In this document: positions 11,924-23,926 of the stretch, piece by piece
Numbering within the stretch: the stretch's first letter is position 1
How the letters are laid out: the number at the start of each line of letters is the position of its first letter
Assembly (NCBI GenBank): GCA_012184525.1
Contig: WOFQ01000104.1
Coordinates: 1 to 50,915 of the forward strand
Length of the DNA stretch: 50,915 bases
Reading direction: 5' to 3'
DNA from: Xenoacremonium recifei
Taxonomy: Eukaryota; Ascomycota; Sordariomycetes; Hypocreales; Nectriaceae
The notes under the pieces: generated by a model
The model's input: the letters and a program-made list of their open reading frames with translations, nothing else
What the model was told of the DNA's origin: nothing
Databases searched by the model: none
Position numbers and translations under genes: made by a program

Positions 11924-12659
11924 TTAACTAGAATCTAGGTGATTCAAATAACAGTCAAGCGGCATGTGGATAACTGTTTTGGTGGGCAAGAGCTTAGGAC
12001 TAGTTTTTGAATTGATATCGTCTCCTAAAACACCTGTACCGTTGTCGTTGTGATGTCGTGAACTCTGTCCTTCAAGGCATATGAGTCGGGCAATAATGCC
12101 GTAACCTCTCACAAAGATGTAGCACGTGTGTATCAACGATTTGGATAGCGCTTTACATTGCAGACTTGTCAGCCATGGAAACCCCAGGCATAGTAAGGTC
12201 TTCGAATATTCGCCCGGCAAGGAACTCCATAACATTCATTTGACGTCAGCTACAGGACTGCTTCCTCAGAAGTCGTTGTAGTTAGCTCACATAGACGGGG
12301 TTCCGATTACTCCATAATTGTCGCAGTAACCGAGCACCATAGGGACTGGCACATCTGTTGAAGACAACGCAGACAGGACTTTGTATCTATGATCAATTCT
12401 GTGCGCAGTCTTCGATACGATATGCCCAGGTGGTCGGTTTCTCAAAACAAATATCTTCTCGTCGCCCGCAGTAATTTGATGTAGGGCATGACTGCACGAA
12501 GACAAACTGCCGAATGTTTGAGTATAACTACAGCATCTTGCTAAAGAATTGGCCGCTTACCTGTTTCACTGATATGAGATTCTTAATTTCAGGTAAAGCA
12601 GTCGAAATATACCTCTTTAAGCTCGCCAAGTCTATCGGCTGTTGCACCGGGCCTGCCAT
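11924..12659 (-). pseudogene. APH/ACAD10-11-type kinase, decayed
   Basis: The start at 12659 gives MAGPVQQPIDLASLKRYI, which matches the N-terminus of fungal aminoglycoside-phosphotransferase-family proteins. A 54-bp intron (12560-12507) follows. Exon 2 reads FVFVQSCPT and then shifts frame near 12480-12487. In the next frame it reads ITAGDEKIFVLRNRPPG, then SKTAH, TDVPVP and GVIGTP, all family signatures of the ATP-binding lobe. A second intron leads to VMEFLAGRIFED and then a stop at 12155-12153. Fragments continue to about 11924. The intact family phosphorylates small acyl substrates. In the ACAD10/11 pathway the kinase acts on 4-hydroxyacyl-CoA. Two glycines of the glycine-rich loop are replaced by valine, consistent with lost constraint. 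Confidence 0.8.
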
Positions 12660-13207
12660 GATATCGCCGGTATTCCAAATCAACGCATTGAGACTTCTCA
12701 AACTTTCAAAACAAATATATAGTAACTGGCCGTCAAGGCGTAAGAATTAGTGGACTCATGGAATGAAAAAAAAGGAGCTCACTTATATCGTCAGTTTAAC
12801 CAATAATACGACCTAATAGTGTCCTCTATGTGTCTTGGCATGTCCGATATGTGTGCTGTACAGCCCTCATGAACCACCCTATCCGCACAAGCCACCAATC
12901 CCGAACAATTTTTGTAAGGTGAGTAGAACGGAGGATTTTAATTGAACAAAATGCTGCCATTTAGTCTGTCGCTTAGCATTTGAATAGAAACGAGCCACTC
13001 ATTCCGGTTGTACCTCGGTCATGCTCGGTAGGAATGTTTTAGAGTCATTACCAAGTACTTCCAGCCCCGAGGCATGGTTAAATACACCTCAACCGTCCAA
13101 TTTCCAATGGATCGACTAGGCAGTTGCTGGTCAACAAATGAAATTGATCGTCTTTGGTCCCGTACACAGCCTTTTGATCCTTCACTCACTGCGACATCAC
13201 TGGAACG
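12660..13207. other. Divergent spacer, kinase relic and cyclase gene
   Basis: About 550 bases between the start of the decayed kinase (minus strand) and the cyclase-family gene (plus strand). No coding sequence was recognised. It is in the right place to be a shared promoter. Confidence 0.45.
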
Positions 13208-14308
13208 ATGGCCGACTTCAGGAAAATCCCCGACTTTGACTCTCTTCCTACTGTTAAGGGTATGCCGCAAGGGTGCGCCTGGGGCTTGTTCGACAAAGAT
13301 GGGGTCAAGGACTCTCTCGGATGCATAAACTTCCTTACTCCCGACGTGGTTCAAGAGGCACTGAAAGAAGCCCGAGAGGGGGTATCGGTTTCTCTTAATT
13401 GGAATATCGGTGCTATCAAGGAAGCTGCATTTGGGAGGAAAGGGTTGAGTCACAACTTCATCAACTTCAGGGATAGTGATCTTAATTTTTGGGGATTTGA
13501 CGACGAGGTGTCATTCAACCCCCAGTGCTCTTCACAATGGGACAGCCTGGTACATGTTTCGCACCAAAAATCCGGTCTATGCTACAACGGGCATCAACCC
13601 GTAACAGCGGATCTGGTCCGTGAAACAGAAAAGATGGTCAGAGAACAGCTGATTCTCCCAACGCTCGACCACTGGCATAGTAGAGGAGGACTTGTTGGCC
13701 GAGGCGTACTCTTGGATTACCGTGCATACGCGGACGCCAAGAACATCCAATACAGTTGCTTTAACAGCCACGCGGTATCCGTTCAAGTCCTGGAGGATGT
13801 AGCCAGCTACCAAGGCACAACTTTCAAGCAAGGAGATATTTTGATCGTAAGGACTGGGTTCACAGAGGACTTGGCCGACAAGCCGTCAGACGAGCAGCAA
13901 AGATTGCTTTCCACCCAAAAAGCTGTAGGTGTTGCTGGAAACGAAGAGTCTGCTCGGTGGATTTGGAATCATCATTTTGCCGCCGTCGCTGGTGACACGA
14001 TTGCATTTGAGGTTATGCCGCCAACTATCGAGGAAGAAGGCAATCGCGTGGGAACTGTGGCTGAGTTGGGTAAGTTAACCCTCCAACGTTTTCATAACTC
14101 GCGATGTTTAATATGCTGATGTTATTGCGTAGTCCTTCATCAATACTTACTATCCCTGTTTGGAATGCACATTGGGGAGCTCTGGGACCTCAAAGCGTTG
14201 AGCGCCCAGTGCAAAAAATGCGGGCGATACGAGTTTTTGCTCACCAGCGTACCTCTCAATGTATCGGCGCTGGTAGGCAGCCCACCGAATGCACTAGCGA
14301 TCTTCTAG
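13208..14308 (+). CDS. Cyclase-family (kynurenine-formamidase-like) metal hydrolase
   Basis: Two exons (13208-14069, 14133-14308) give 345 residues, normal for the fungal cyclase family (PF04199). The central SSQWDSLVHVSHQ corresponds to the family's metal-binding region, in which bacterial formamidases have HxGTHxD. The fungal form with QWD and a later H is common. RGVLLDYRAYA and QGDILIVRTGFTE are further family blocks, and a C-terminal H-bearing segment, IWNHHFAAVAGDTIAFEVMP, completes the fold. Splicing at 14070-14132 restores the tail LHQYLLSLFGMHIGELWDL. Members hydrolyse amide, lactone or cyclic diketone bonds using Mn or Zn. Here it could open a ring or lactone intermediate, which is inference. 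Cytosolic, with no signal peptide. Confidence 0.88.
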
Positions 14309-16296
14309 ATAATCATTACCAACGGAACAATCGATTGGGGAAACGATAAGTTAAGTGTAAAGCGAGAACGGGACACTACTTTAATTCCGCAAGCAAGCCT
14401 CCTATCTCTTCTTCCCCTTAGTCCCATTTTTTAGTATACTACAGTATATTTTCTGATGCATTGGAACATCTTTTCGTTGAGAATATTTTGACCATAATGC
14501 ACAGCGAACGTCTTGAGAAGTGTGTAGCTCCCCATGCGGTATTGGGCGTTCCTGTGCTATGTCAGTGCTCCAGCGGGATGAGCTTGTTACCTTGAACATG
14601 GGATGCTTTCTGCCTAAAAAGGCCTTGTTCACGAACATGCACAGTTATAGGTCGTGATGGATCCGATACGACTAAATCGATCGGGGACTTCAAGCGAGGG
14701 TCAACTGTGGAGGCTGAAGGTGATTGTATTGTTGTCTGATGCTTCCTGCTCCCTCTTCTCCTGTAAGGGGTTTTTGGGTCAATCTCACATCCTATGACTA
14801 AGATCGGGATTGTCGATATATCAGAGGATTGTGCCTATCCGGGCTCCAGTCCATCTTCCGAGAGTCGGTATACGACCTCCGTGGTACGCACGGAGTTTTG
14901 TAACGAAAAGTCTGGACACATTGCCGTGGTATCTCCGCATCACAGAAGACTATACTGTGCCTGCTTTCGATGGCCTCCAAGATGAAGCCCTGCAGATGAC
15001 TATGATTAATATGGCAAAGCGTGGCACCGATTATACAATCAATTGTTGCTGAGCCTGATTGTCATGGTGCCAAGGGGGGGAGGTTTTGGTATATTGTTGC
15101 CGGTTCCGCTGTCTTGCTGAGATGACTACTACCCTTGGCGGAGATCTAGCAAAGAGGTCGAGTCGAAATCCAGAAAGATGCCGTGTTTCAGCGTAAATGA
15201 TACTCGTCGGTACTTTACTACAACCCTCCGTGTGGCTGGCGCCCTGTTTGCCCGCACGGCATTGCGACTCGATATGGAGCTAATGGCACCTAACGCTATC
15301 CCTTAACGTTCACGGAACTCTTCACAGCATCGCGGGATCTCGCGGGGCAGAGGAATTTGCCTGTAAGTGCCACTTTACCCGGCAAAGTGGCTGAAAGGCT
15401 TCTCTGGAACCTCCAGCCTGCGGGGCTGCTAGTGTCACTTAGCCCGGTATACGGGTTAGGGTAACGGAAAGAATGCGGCGGCCGGTCTGAGAGAGACAGG
15501 CCGAGGGTCCGTCTCAAGTGGATCGTGACGAGGGCCCATCTCCATGCCAGCAAAGAACAGGCAGTGAAGGCTGAGTGGCATCAAAACGAGATGTTTTAAT
15601 TACGTTCCCATTCATGAAGTGAAGGGGAACACTTTCGTACGCCACACCACAACTCGTTCCACTCAAATTCAGCCATGGCTTCGGGGTATCGTCGTAGATG
15701 ATTATGGTAGATGATTTGCCCGTTCGAGAATTGAGCATGGAGAGGCCCTCGCAGCAGATAAAATGGCAATCACCCCCTCCCAAAAGACTCCAGCTCATCA
15801 AAAACGATACGTACGTACTTCGGGCAGCTTTCTGGTGGCCTCCCAGGCGTCAAACACACCCATGTATGTTGTACACCCCGAGAAATGCTTCTCCGCGTGT
15901 ATGAGGTTTGATATCAAGGGGGTTACGGTTTCTTGAGTCACGGGGCAGCCAATTTGCCCTCCGTGCCGTAAGCACATGTAGAGCCTCAACAAAAGTCAAA
16001 TGAGCCGTATCGATGTCCACGAAAAATGTATTGACTACGTCACGGACACCTTCCCCGCCACTTTCGGGACGTCCTAGTGCCTACCCCATCCGTGTACCCC
16101 AGACCAGCTCTACGGAGTAGTTAATCCGCCATCCCTGTTGCGACATCTATGCTTGCTCCACAAGCCTTCCGCTTAGATTCATTCCATTTCCCTCCCCTCG
16201 TTTTCCCTCATGATTCTTCCCCAGATTCCCTATCAGTGCTGAAACTGCATTCGAGATCGCGTCACGCCGTGCCAGAATCAGCCGTTTTCGCCTCCA
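14309..16296. other. Two-kilobase spacer before the regulator
   Basis: Nearly 2 kb with no gene I can name. A plus-strand frame at 14810-15052 (80 codons) looks protein-like, with the stretch TKSLDTLPWYLRITEDYTVP, but I cannot assign it. It may be the tail of a lost gene. Minus-strand frames at 15514-15992 are also unassigned. A TACGGAGT octamer at 16111-16118 lies about 180 bases before the regulator start. Confidence 0.4.
16111..16118. promoter_or_regulatory. TACGGAGT octamer before the regulator
   Basis: One of six copies of TACGGAGT or its complement ACTCCGTA that I found, all in gaps between genes: 10389-10396, 16111-16118, 22260-22267, 33070-33077, 36357-36364 and 46993-47000. Four lie 170-225 bases upstream of a start codon (SDR1, the regulator, SDR3, the dehydrogenase). 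It contains CGGAG, which resembles a Zn2Cys6 half-site, but the binding protein is unknown. Confidence 0.4.
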
Positions 16297-19091
16297 ATGT
16301 TTGAATGTCGCGTTTGCGGAAGGTCATATGCAAGGCAAAATTCTTTGACGCGACACTCTCATCGCCACAAAGACTCCAGGCAGCATGAATGCACATTCTG
16401 TGGCGTCCGGTTCTACCGCCATGACCTGCTTTCACGCCACTTGAAGCTGCACAAGAGCATTGATGGGTCGGCGGGTGAACGCTCCGGTCAAAATCCATCG
16501 GATCTTGCCAGCCCAAAAGCACCGCGTCAACGTTGCCACACGGCTTGCACTCGGTGTCGGGAGCTTCGGATCAGGTGCACGAGCACCACCCCCTGCGACC
16601 ACTGCGTCAACGCTGGTAAACCTTGCCTGTATAGCCAGTCCTCGGGGAGGCTAAGTCAAGCTCACCACCAAACCAATCTCATGTCTCCCGAGTCCGCCTC
16701 AGACGATGACGACGGGCTGGGCAAAGACCAAGCACCTCTGTCCAGCAACGACGACGAAATCATATTGAACAACAGCATAGGCAATCCACCCTGCATACCA
16801 GAGGGTTCTTCCACGATAGGTCAAGGTAGAAGCTTGAGCATTGCTCAATCCCCGCCAACCTTATCCCCCAAGGAACAACCAATACCTCGGCTAGGCACAG
16901 AGTTCGACGAGCCACCGGCAGACTCTGTACTATTTGACCTCGACCAGTCTATTCTGTTGGATAGCTTGACCCATCATCAAGACTTTGAGCAGCTAAATCT
17001 ACATTTCAGCCCAGCCGTGGTCGATGCGGTATCGTGGCCGTGGTTGCACGAGAGTCTTTATCTGTCGGGGACAGAGAACGATATTCTTCTTAACCCCAGC
17101 ACAGTTCCAGTTGAACATCCCCTGCATAGTAGTACAACAATTGGCGACACTGACCATAACTTGAATGCTGTGTCACAATGGCCACAGCGCCTAGACGAAG
17201 AACGAGTACCGGACGATGTTCACATGTTGCCTACACCCACTAACCAGTCAGGTAAGTCCCCCAAGTCCTCAATTCACCTATTTATCTTCTAAACACATCC
17301 CAACCAGGAAATACGACCGCGGGACTGGCCACTTGCCAGGTCCCTGAGGAACCCGACGCCATCTTGAATGCACTCATGTCATATGCCTCTGGGTCGCGAG
17401 ACGCCGTCCCGCCACTGGAAGATCATTCATCATTTTGGAACAGCATATCTCCGAGGGTGGCCACCGCCTTTCAGATACCATATGACCATGGCAGCAACCA
17501 ATCGTCGCTCCTCGAATCTTTCATCAACTTGTATATTGCACACTTCGAGCCCCTGTGGCCGTTGCTCAGCCTTCGGACCCTTCAAGTCAACCAGTTGCAG
17601 CCACTGCTCTACCTTGTTTTGGCATCAATAGGATCCATGTATTCTACGCCCGCCGCGGGGAGTTTTGGATCTGCGCTTCATAACAACCTCTGCACGACTC
17701 TCGCGGGTCCCTTGGACTTTGACGAAGGCGCACATGATTCCATGTGGCTCGCACAGGCTAGGTGCCATACGAAGGTGGCTAGCCTTTACTTTGGTCACCC
17801 GAGAGCGTTTACCTACGCTCAGCACCTTGGTGCCCTGCTGGTGAGTCAGGCTAGGAGAATGGAGCTCTTTTCTGCCACGGCAGCGCAGAACTACATGAAT
17901 GAATTCCACGATCGACGAGGATCAATGAGCGATCGGGATCGTCTCCACATTTGGCTCCGGCTGGAAGCCCGGCGGCGACTCGCATTTGCTATCTTCCGAG
18001 CTGAGACCTACACCAGCATCCTCCTCCACACGAAGCCATTGATTTACCTTGGAGAAATCGAACTCGCCTTTCCATCATGCGATGCCGTATGGAGAGGTAA
18101 TGATCTGTCGCCTGAAATTAGTCTGCAGATGATCCAGCAAGACCTGAATCCAAGCCGTGATATGATGGCTTCAGACATATATCGGATAGCGCTGGATCCC
18201 GACGAGCCGCTGCCGCTGTTGGACCCCATTGCCCACGAACTGCTCATCTTTGGACTGCAATGGCCAGTGTGGGAATTTTCTCGAGATCCACACATGTTTG
18301 CACGTCTCACTGGACAGGATGGCCCTGTCGCCCCTACGACTGTGGGAAATTACACCGAGTCCACTCGCCGCAGCCCGGGTGGTCTTCTAAACTCGGATGC
18401 TGGCTCAGTCTTTCGCAGTTCGCGCACAGCATCAGAAATGGACCGTCTTGACATTTCACGGAGGAAGATGGCAGATTTCGCTGCAGGCCACCAGCGCCTA
18501 CTGATGGCGTTGCGCAAATGGGAACAAGCTATCCCCCTCATTAAGTCAATGGTTCGCCGAGAGCAAGACCGCAGCAGTCTGATGAGCAGTCTTCTGCTTT
18601 ATCATCTCTCGCATCTTCGGCTAACTTCCCCGCTCTCTGACCTTTGCCAAATTCAGTACCATTTGGCTGGCCACAGGCGCGTCGGGAAGAGCTATGTTGA
18701 CTCTGCCTATCGCTGGATCAACTCGGCAACCGCGCGTGCATCGGCAGAAAGTGCCGTGTCCATCTGGTCACTCATCGGGAGAGAGTCGGGGGTCAAATTC
18801 AATCTTCTTGCTTTCGCCAGCCTACACCATTCAGCGGTACTGCTCTGGTCCTACGCCAATGCTCGACATCTTGCTCACGCGATCTCGACGACTGATGATG
18901 ACATTGTTCTTTTCCATCAAGGAATTGACAATGGACTACAGTTCCGCGCTCAGATAGATACAGTCGACATCAAGAGGGTATTGGACAGTTTTACTCGGTT
19001 GTTTGATCTCATTAGCCCTGCCAGATGGCCATCGTATGCGAAGGCTGTCCAGGCGCTGTCTGGTCTGACATTTCCCAGCTGTCCTTCTTAA
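16297..19091 (+). CDS. C2H2 plus Zn2Cys6 transcription factor, likely cluster regulator
   Basis: Two exons (16297-17251, 17308-19091) encode 912 residues. Two C2H2 fingers come first (C4/C7/H20/H24 and C32/C35/H48/H52). A complete Zn2Cys6 binuclear cluster follows, with cysteines at 84, 87, 94, 100, 103 and 110 in CTRCRELRIRC and PCDHCVNAGKPC. A polar, acidic linker (about 130-330) leads to a fungal-specific middle homology region (about 355-700, including FINLYIAHFEPLWPLL and ARCHTKVASLYFG). This double-finger architecture is known in a subset of ascomycete regulators. It sits centrally in the cluster and is the only intact DNA-binding protein, so it is the best candidate for pathway control. 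Nuclear location is inferred. Confidence 0.92.
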
Positions 19092-19375
19092 CCAGGAAAT
19101 TTGAACGGCTTTATATTTACCTCATGTCCCACCCAAGTGGCATCAATTCGCCAATGTTGCTTTCAGGAAGTCAATAGGGAATTGCGACGGTTTCCTTAGG
19201 CATGGTACGAGAGGGCAAAAGTTTAGGGCATTGATTGATTCACTAGCTTGTATAAGGTGCCATTACTACAGGCTACAACACGCAATTCTGGACAGAGCAT
19301 GATTGGTAAACCACATCTTGTAGTTAGAGTAGATAGCTACGACACGGAGCTCCATAAAGCTTCTTGCTTAAACTT
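19092..19375. other. Convergent 3' ends, regulator and EthD-like gene 1
   Basis: About 280 bases between two genes that end towards each other. Nothing beyond probable 3' untranslated sequence and terminators was seen. Confidence 0.4.
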
Positions 19376-20204
19376 TCATATTGACTTTCGCTCGGTTGCA
19401 GTTGTATGCACTTTCCACTTGCTAACTCTGCCTTTAATTCCAATCCTTTTAGCAGCTGTCAACAGCCTTGCCTCGCTATTGAAATCGTTCTGTGATATCG
19501 TATCAGAGCTGAAGATCTTGTGCTGCCAACCGACGAGCTAAAAGAGAATAGGAGAATTACCACGGCCAGATAGGTCGGAAGGCTTTTCAAATTGTCGTTC
19601 TGATAGATTACCGACCAGAATATCCGGTATAGCCGGATTTCTTGGGGATCGCAGTTGATGGACTTGGTATACCAGTCAAGCACATCTTGGTCCTCCCTTG
19701 CGTCTATGTCTGACGGCAGGTCAAATTCCACTATAAAAGCATATTGGCGTTCCTGCCCTAAGTCACCATATTAGTTTTGAACACTGGAAGGAGCAGCTGC
19801 TCTGACTTGAGCTGGGTGCGCCCTAGGAGCATCGTACCTGGAGAACCTTTTTGATCCTGACATTTTCCCACCTGTCTATATCGGCGATTGTCAAATTTGG
19901 CAATATCTAAACAATTGTGAGTTGGTCCAGGAAGTGCATCGCTTGTCAGAGGTATGTTGGTGAATTCCTGGCTGCTGAACACCTCAACATTGTCAACGGG
20001 ATATAAGGCCAAGAAGGGCCACGGACCCGCTTCACCTAGGTCTTCAACAGCATCGTATCGTACAGCAGAGCTGATCCCAGGCGTTTCCAGGACGTGTGGC
20101 ACGTGAATATTATCATACCACGCGTCATACGCCTCTTTCGATATTTTCGATGGCGTAGTGATGCTGGAGGCTACATATAGTAAAGCGGGCTGTGGGTATG
20201 CCAT
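19376..20204 (-). CDS. EthD-like dimeric alpha/beta barrel protein 1
   Basis: Three minus-strand exons (20204-19838, 19757-19561, 19489-19376) encode 225 residues. The first half begins MAYPQPALLYVASSI and contains AYDAWYDNIHVPHVL, a typical EthD-type barrel start with paired histidine and acidic residues. The second half (AYAFIVEFDLPSD and PTYLAVNDFNSEA) looks like a second, degenerate barrel repeat; splicing restores YLAVNDF. Family members are small proteins with ferredoxin-like folds, found in oxidative degradation and polyketide clusters. Their roles range from cyclisation or decarboxylation to unknown. It shares a divergent 355-bp promoter region with the PRISE-type reductase, so the two are probably co-expressed. 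The biochemical function is not established. Confidence 0.8.
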
Positions 20205-20559
20205 GTTTGTCGTGTGCCAGAAATTGAAATGGAATCTTTATGTAAGCCCTCAATGTATCAATGCAACCATCAAGTTATCCGGCAATTCCTGCGAGGCCAG
20301 GTAGTGTCTTAAAGCAAGCTGGCATTTAGGTAGCGGAACTCAAGAAGAGAGGATATGGTGGTGCCGCCGTGGTTAAGGTGGATTCGTCACGTGGGCGGCC
20401 ACTACCGTTCACGAGCCACTTACTCCCGTCATGTGACAGTGAATACTGAACGACCACTGGTATTTCCACGGATGCAACTCTCTCAATTCTCATCTTGGGC
20501 ACCTGAAATACACATTCCAAACAATAGCTTCGAAGACGAGCATTAAGGCAGCCTTCGCA
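20205..20559. promoter_or_regulatory. Divergent promoter, EthD-like 1 and PRISE reductase
   Basis: A 355-bp region between two divergently read genes. It is GC-richer in the middle, where CACGTGGGC (from about 20388) includes a CACGTG E-box-like hexamer. No TATA box is obvious. The shared control of both genes is inferred from layout. Confidence 0.45.
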
Positions 20560-21860
20560 ATGCCCACCGCTCTTGTAACCGGCGCTACTGGTGCGTGAGC
20601 CCAGTGCTACAGACACGACTTAGATGCTTACAATTTGAAAAATTAGGCATTTGTGGTCATGGAATCGTTGAGCACTTAGTATCACTATCAGAGTGGTCTA
20701 AAATATTGACTCTCGCGCGATCACGTCAGGTTGACCCGCATGAGAAGATCGTTCATGTGACCGCAGACCTGTTGGGCAACACGAGGACAATTGTCGACGC
20801 AATCAAGAGTGGAACTGATGGCCCCGAATACATATTCTTCTGTGCCTACTTGGCTGATCCCGATCCCGCCAAGTCATCAGAGATCAATGCGAAACTACTA
20901 AGAAACTTCATTGCGGCGTTGAGAACAAGTGGCGCTATCGGCTCGCTGAAACGATTTATCCTCGTCACGGGGCTGAAGCAATACGGGGTGCATCTCGGCC
21001 AGCCTAAGCAACCGATGCATGAAAGCGACCCATGGCTCGAAGGCGAGCCATGGCCACCGAATTTCTACTACGAGCAACAACATATCCTGGCAAAGTCGGC
21101 GAAAGAAGACGAAGGCCGCTGGTCGTGGGTTGTGACGTATCCACAGGATATTATTGGAGTTGCCAAGGGAAACTTCATGAATCTGGCCACCGCTCTTGGA
21201 CTGTACGCATCGGTGTCGGCAACCCTGCCCGGCAAAGAGATACCTTTCCCTGGTGCTAAGACGGCCTATCTAGCATTCAACTGTTGGACTTCGGCAACTC
21301 TTCATGCACGATTTTGTGTGTGGGCTGCTTTAACTCCGGAGGCGGCTAATCAAGGGTTCAATGTCGTCAATGGCGATACTGAGAGCTGGCATCATCTATG
21401 GCCCAAACTGGTAAAAAGATATGGTGGCAAGGTTCCTCCAGTTATGTTTCCGGGGGGCGTCAATGGTAGCTATGGCGAGTACGAGGCCTGGCACAGTGTC
21501 CTGCCTTTTACACCAGCTATCGCCGCTCACGAAGACGCAATAGGGCTAAAAGGTGACTTCTGTAGATCGCACAACATTGTTCATCAACAGATCGATACGA
21601 TGAAATGGTCCAAAAGGCCTGAGATCAAGAGAAGTTGGAGCATTCTACGGGATCGGTTCGGCCTAGAACAAGAAACGTGGGACCAAGCCACGTGGAGGTT
21701 CCTTACATTTTTGCTTGGACGGGAGTTTTCTTGCGTTGTCAGTATGAGCAAAGCCAGAAAGATGGGATGGACAGGATACGTCGATACATGGGACGCTTTT
21801 GAGGCAACCCTTAGCACGTTAGAGAAGAAGGGAATTCTTCCGCCGCCAGCCACGACATAA
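20560..21860 (+). CDS. PRISE-type enone reductase (VEP1-like extended SDR)
   Basis: Two exons (20560-20590, 20647-21860) give 414 residues, a typical length for progesterone 5-beta-reductase/iridoid synthase-like proteins. The 56-bp intron lies inside the Rossmann start; splicing gives ALVTGATGICGHGIVEHL. The TGLKQYG block holds the conserved lysine (about K121), and PNFYYEQQHIL holds the tyrosine of the catalytic pair (Y151 or Y152), both hallmarks of PRISE enzymes. These reduce the C=C bond of enones or enals by 1,4-hydride addition from NADPH. In this cluster it is an attractive first step on a cyclic enone, but the substrate is not predictable. An unrelated ene-reductase of the OYE type lies 3 kb away. 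Confidence 0.88.
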
Positions 21861-22921
21861 CCATATAGCAAAAATGTTGATATCGTATCTTCGCCTGTAT
21901 CCCAGGTGTCCCTTCATCTGCTACATCTGTTCCTCGTTCGATGATAAAAGCCATGTACCTCGGTCGCTCATAACAAAACTGCTACGTCCCAAACCGGACC
22001 ACCAGATCAAATAGCGCGGCATGTTTGACCCCGATATCGTGCATTGTCAAAGTGCCTGGCCGCTTTGGGACCTAGTTAACAGGCATCCGTAAGTTCATTT
22101 CTGAGCTATTGCAGCTCTCTTCATGTATTTGTTTTTGCTTCTGATGACATGAATGGAGGAGCAATGAAATAGTGATTCTGCGTTAAATTGGCAATCTTCC
22201 GTCATCCGTGATTGTTTTAGACAACTTCGAACACTCTGGAACTGCCCCTTCGGATTTTTTACGGAGTTGGATTATGGCATTTGCATTGCTGGTTGGGAGA
22301 TTGAGCAAGCATGGATTGCCAGGGGCACGCCCGTCCGAATCTATGGAAATTGCCGCGATGTTAGTCCTCGAGGTATCTTAAATTCCACTTGGAGAGCGGC
22401 AGCATTCACATCAACGTCTGCCGCCACCGAAAGCTCCGTAGTTGGAGGTTCTGGCTGGAGGATGGCTTTTCACAGCGGAAAAACTAGGACACCTCGCCAG
22501 TGAAAATCTTTTAAACTTGGCTCCATCTGGCAGCATGGGCGATACCGAACAAGGTGCCACCGGTGACTATAGAGATCCGCTCTGACAAGACTCCGATGGA
22601 ACCAGACAGGATTGCAGAGCATCGTAAGACGGGGTTGGGTCAAAGAAGCTCCCACTAGTGAAGAGCAAAGAAGACAATACCACTTTTACACCCCGTTAAT
22701 GCTATGACTCATTTTGTGGGGCATGAATAAAATCCTGTTCCTTTGCTGTATAAGCGGTTGCATCGGGCGCCCATTGCCACTTTAGCCACTAGCACCCTTA
22801 TGAGGATTTACCGACCTTGAAAGCACCACTATGCAGGTGCATCTTTGACTACGCACAATAGAAGGTGCCTAGGACTAATGTTCAATAACTTTTTGACCAA
22901 GTAGAATTTAGCCTTCAAATA
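21861..22921. other. Intergenic stretch upstream of SDR2
   Basis: About 1.06 kb with short open frames only and no recognisable domain. A TACGGAGT octamer occurs at 22260-22267. Otherwise nothing was identified. Confidence 0.45.
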
Positions 22922-23926
22922 ATGTCATTTACAGTGGTAATTACTGGTAAGTGAGAGTGTGAGAGTGTGTTCACGTGCTTCTGACCAATACTAAGTATCA
23001 TGTGGCGTGGATAGGCGGTGCAGCAGGCATTGGTGCTGCCCTGGCTGGCCATTTTGGTCAGAAGACGAATTCTCGCGTATTCATTCTTGATCTGAACGTC
23101 GAGTCAGCCAAGAAAACGGTTGATACGCTGTCTGCCAAATACCCCAACGGCTGCTTCTATTTCAAGCAATGCGATGTAGCATCCTGGGAGAGCCAGGCTG
23201 CCGCATTCGGGGAGATCTACAGAGACGAAGGTCGCATCGACGTCGTTGTTGCAAATGCCGGAGTCTTTGAGAAAACTCCAATTGTTGCAGCAAACCAGAC
23301 AGAACCAAAGAAGCCCGATGTTGCCGTGATTGATATCAACGTTGCTGGTATGATTTTTAGTAAGTTGGTGCTACGATCACCTTGCTCTCCTTTTGCTACT
23401 CACCAAATTAGATGGTGTAATGATGTCGAACTTTTCTCGAAAACTTTACGGCTAATTTGGTATAGCTGTCAGCCTCGCCACGCATTACCTTGCGAAGAAT
23501 ACCGCTATTTCTCCGCTCGCTCAAACACCTCTGCGAGGCCATATTATCTGCACCGCATCGAACGCCGGTCTATATCCTTTCTCTACTCTGCCGCTATATA
23601 GTGCGAGTAAACACGCTATCGTTGGTCTCGTGCGTTCACTGGGCCGCCCCCTAGCGTCGGAGAACCTTCGAATTCAGATCAACTCCATTGCGCCGGGGCC
23701 AATCCAGACAAGCTTTTCGCCTAATCCGGAAGTCTATCAGAATCTTTTCACTACGCCATTTTCAACGGTTACGAGAGCAGTAGACATGTTTATGGAAAAG
23801 ACAGAGTTGACTGGAGTAGTGGCCGAGTTACAAGGGGAGCACATTACATTATCAACGCCCCCACCCTATGCGTATAGTGAGACGGGGAAGAATATAGAGT
23901 ATTACTGGTCTCTAGGGCACATCTAG
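22922..23926 (+). CDS. Short-chain dehydrogenase/reductase (SDR2)
   Basis: Three exons (22922-22946, 23015-23359, 23466-23926) give 276 residues. A tiny first exon of 25 bases supplies MSFTVVITG and splicing yields TGGAAGIGAALAGHFG, the cofactor-binding glycine motif. ILDLN follows at the end of the second strand, where an acidic residue suggests NAD(H). Catalytic residues are S155, Y168 and K172 in YSASK. The C-terminal half lacks the usual DGG ending and instead continues to GKNIEYYWSLGHI, like fungal relatives of 15-hydroxyprostaglandin dehydrogenase. It probably interconverts a hydroxyl and a keto group. The unspliced sequence looks broken, so automatic annotation may split this gene in two. 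Confidence 0.88.

Noticed and set aside
15514..15992. Minus-strand frames that might be exons of one gene
   Set aside because: They have no recognisable family motif and no clear splice sites linking them.
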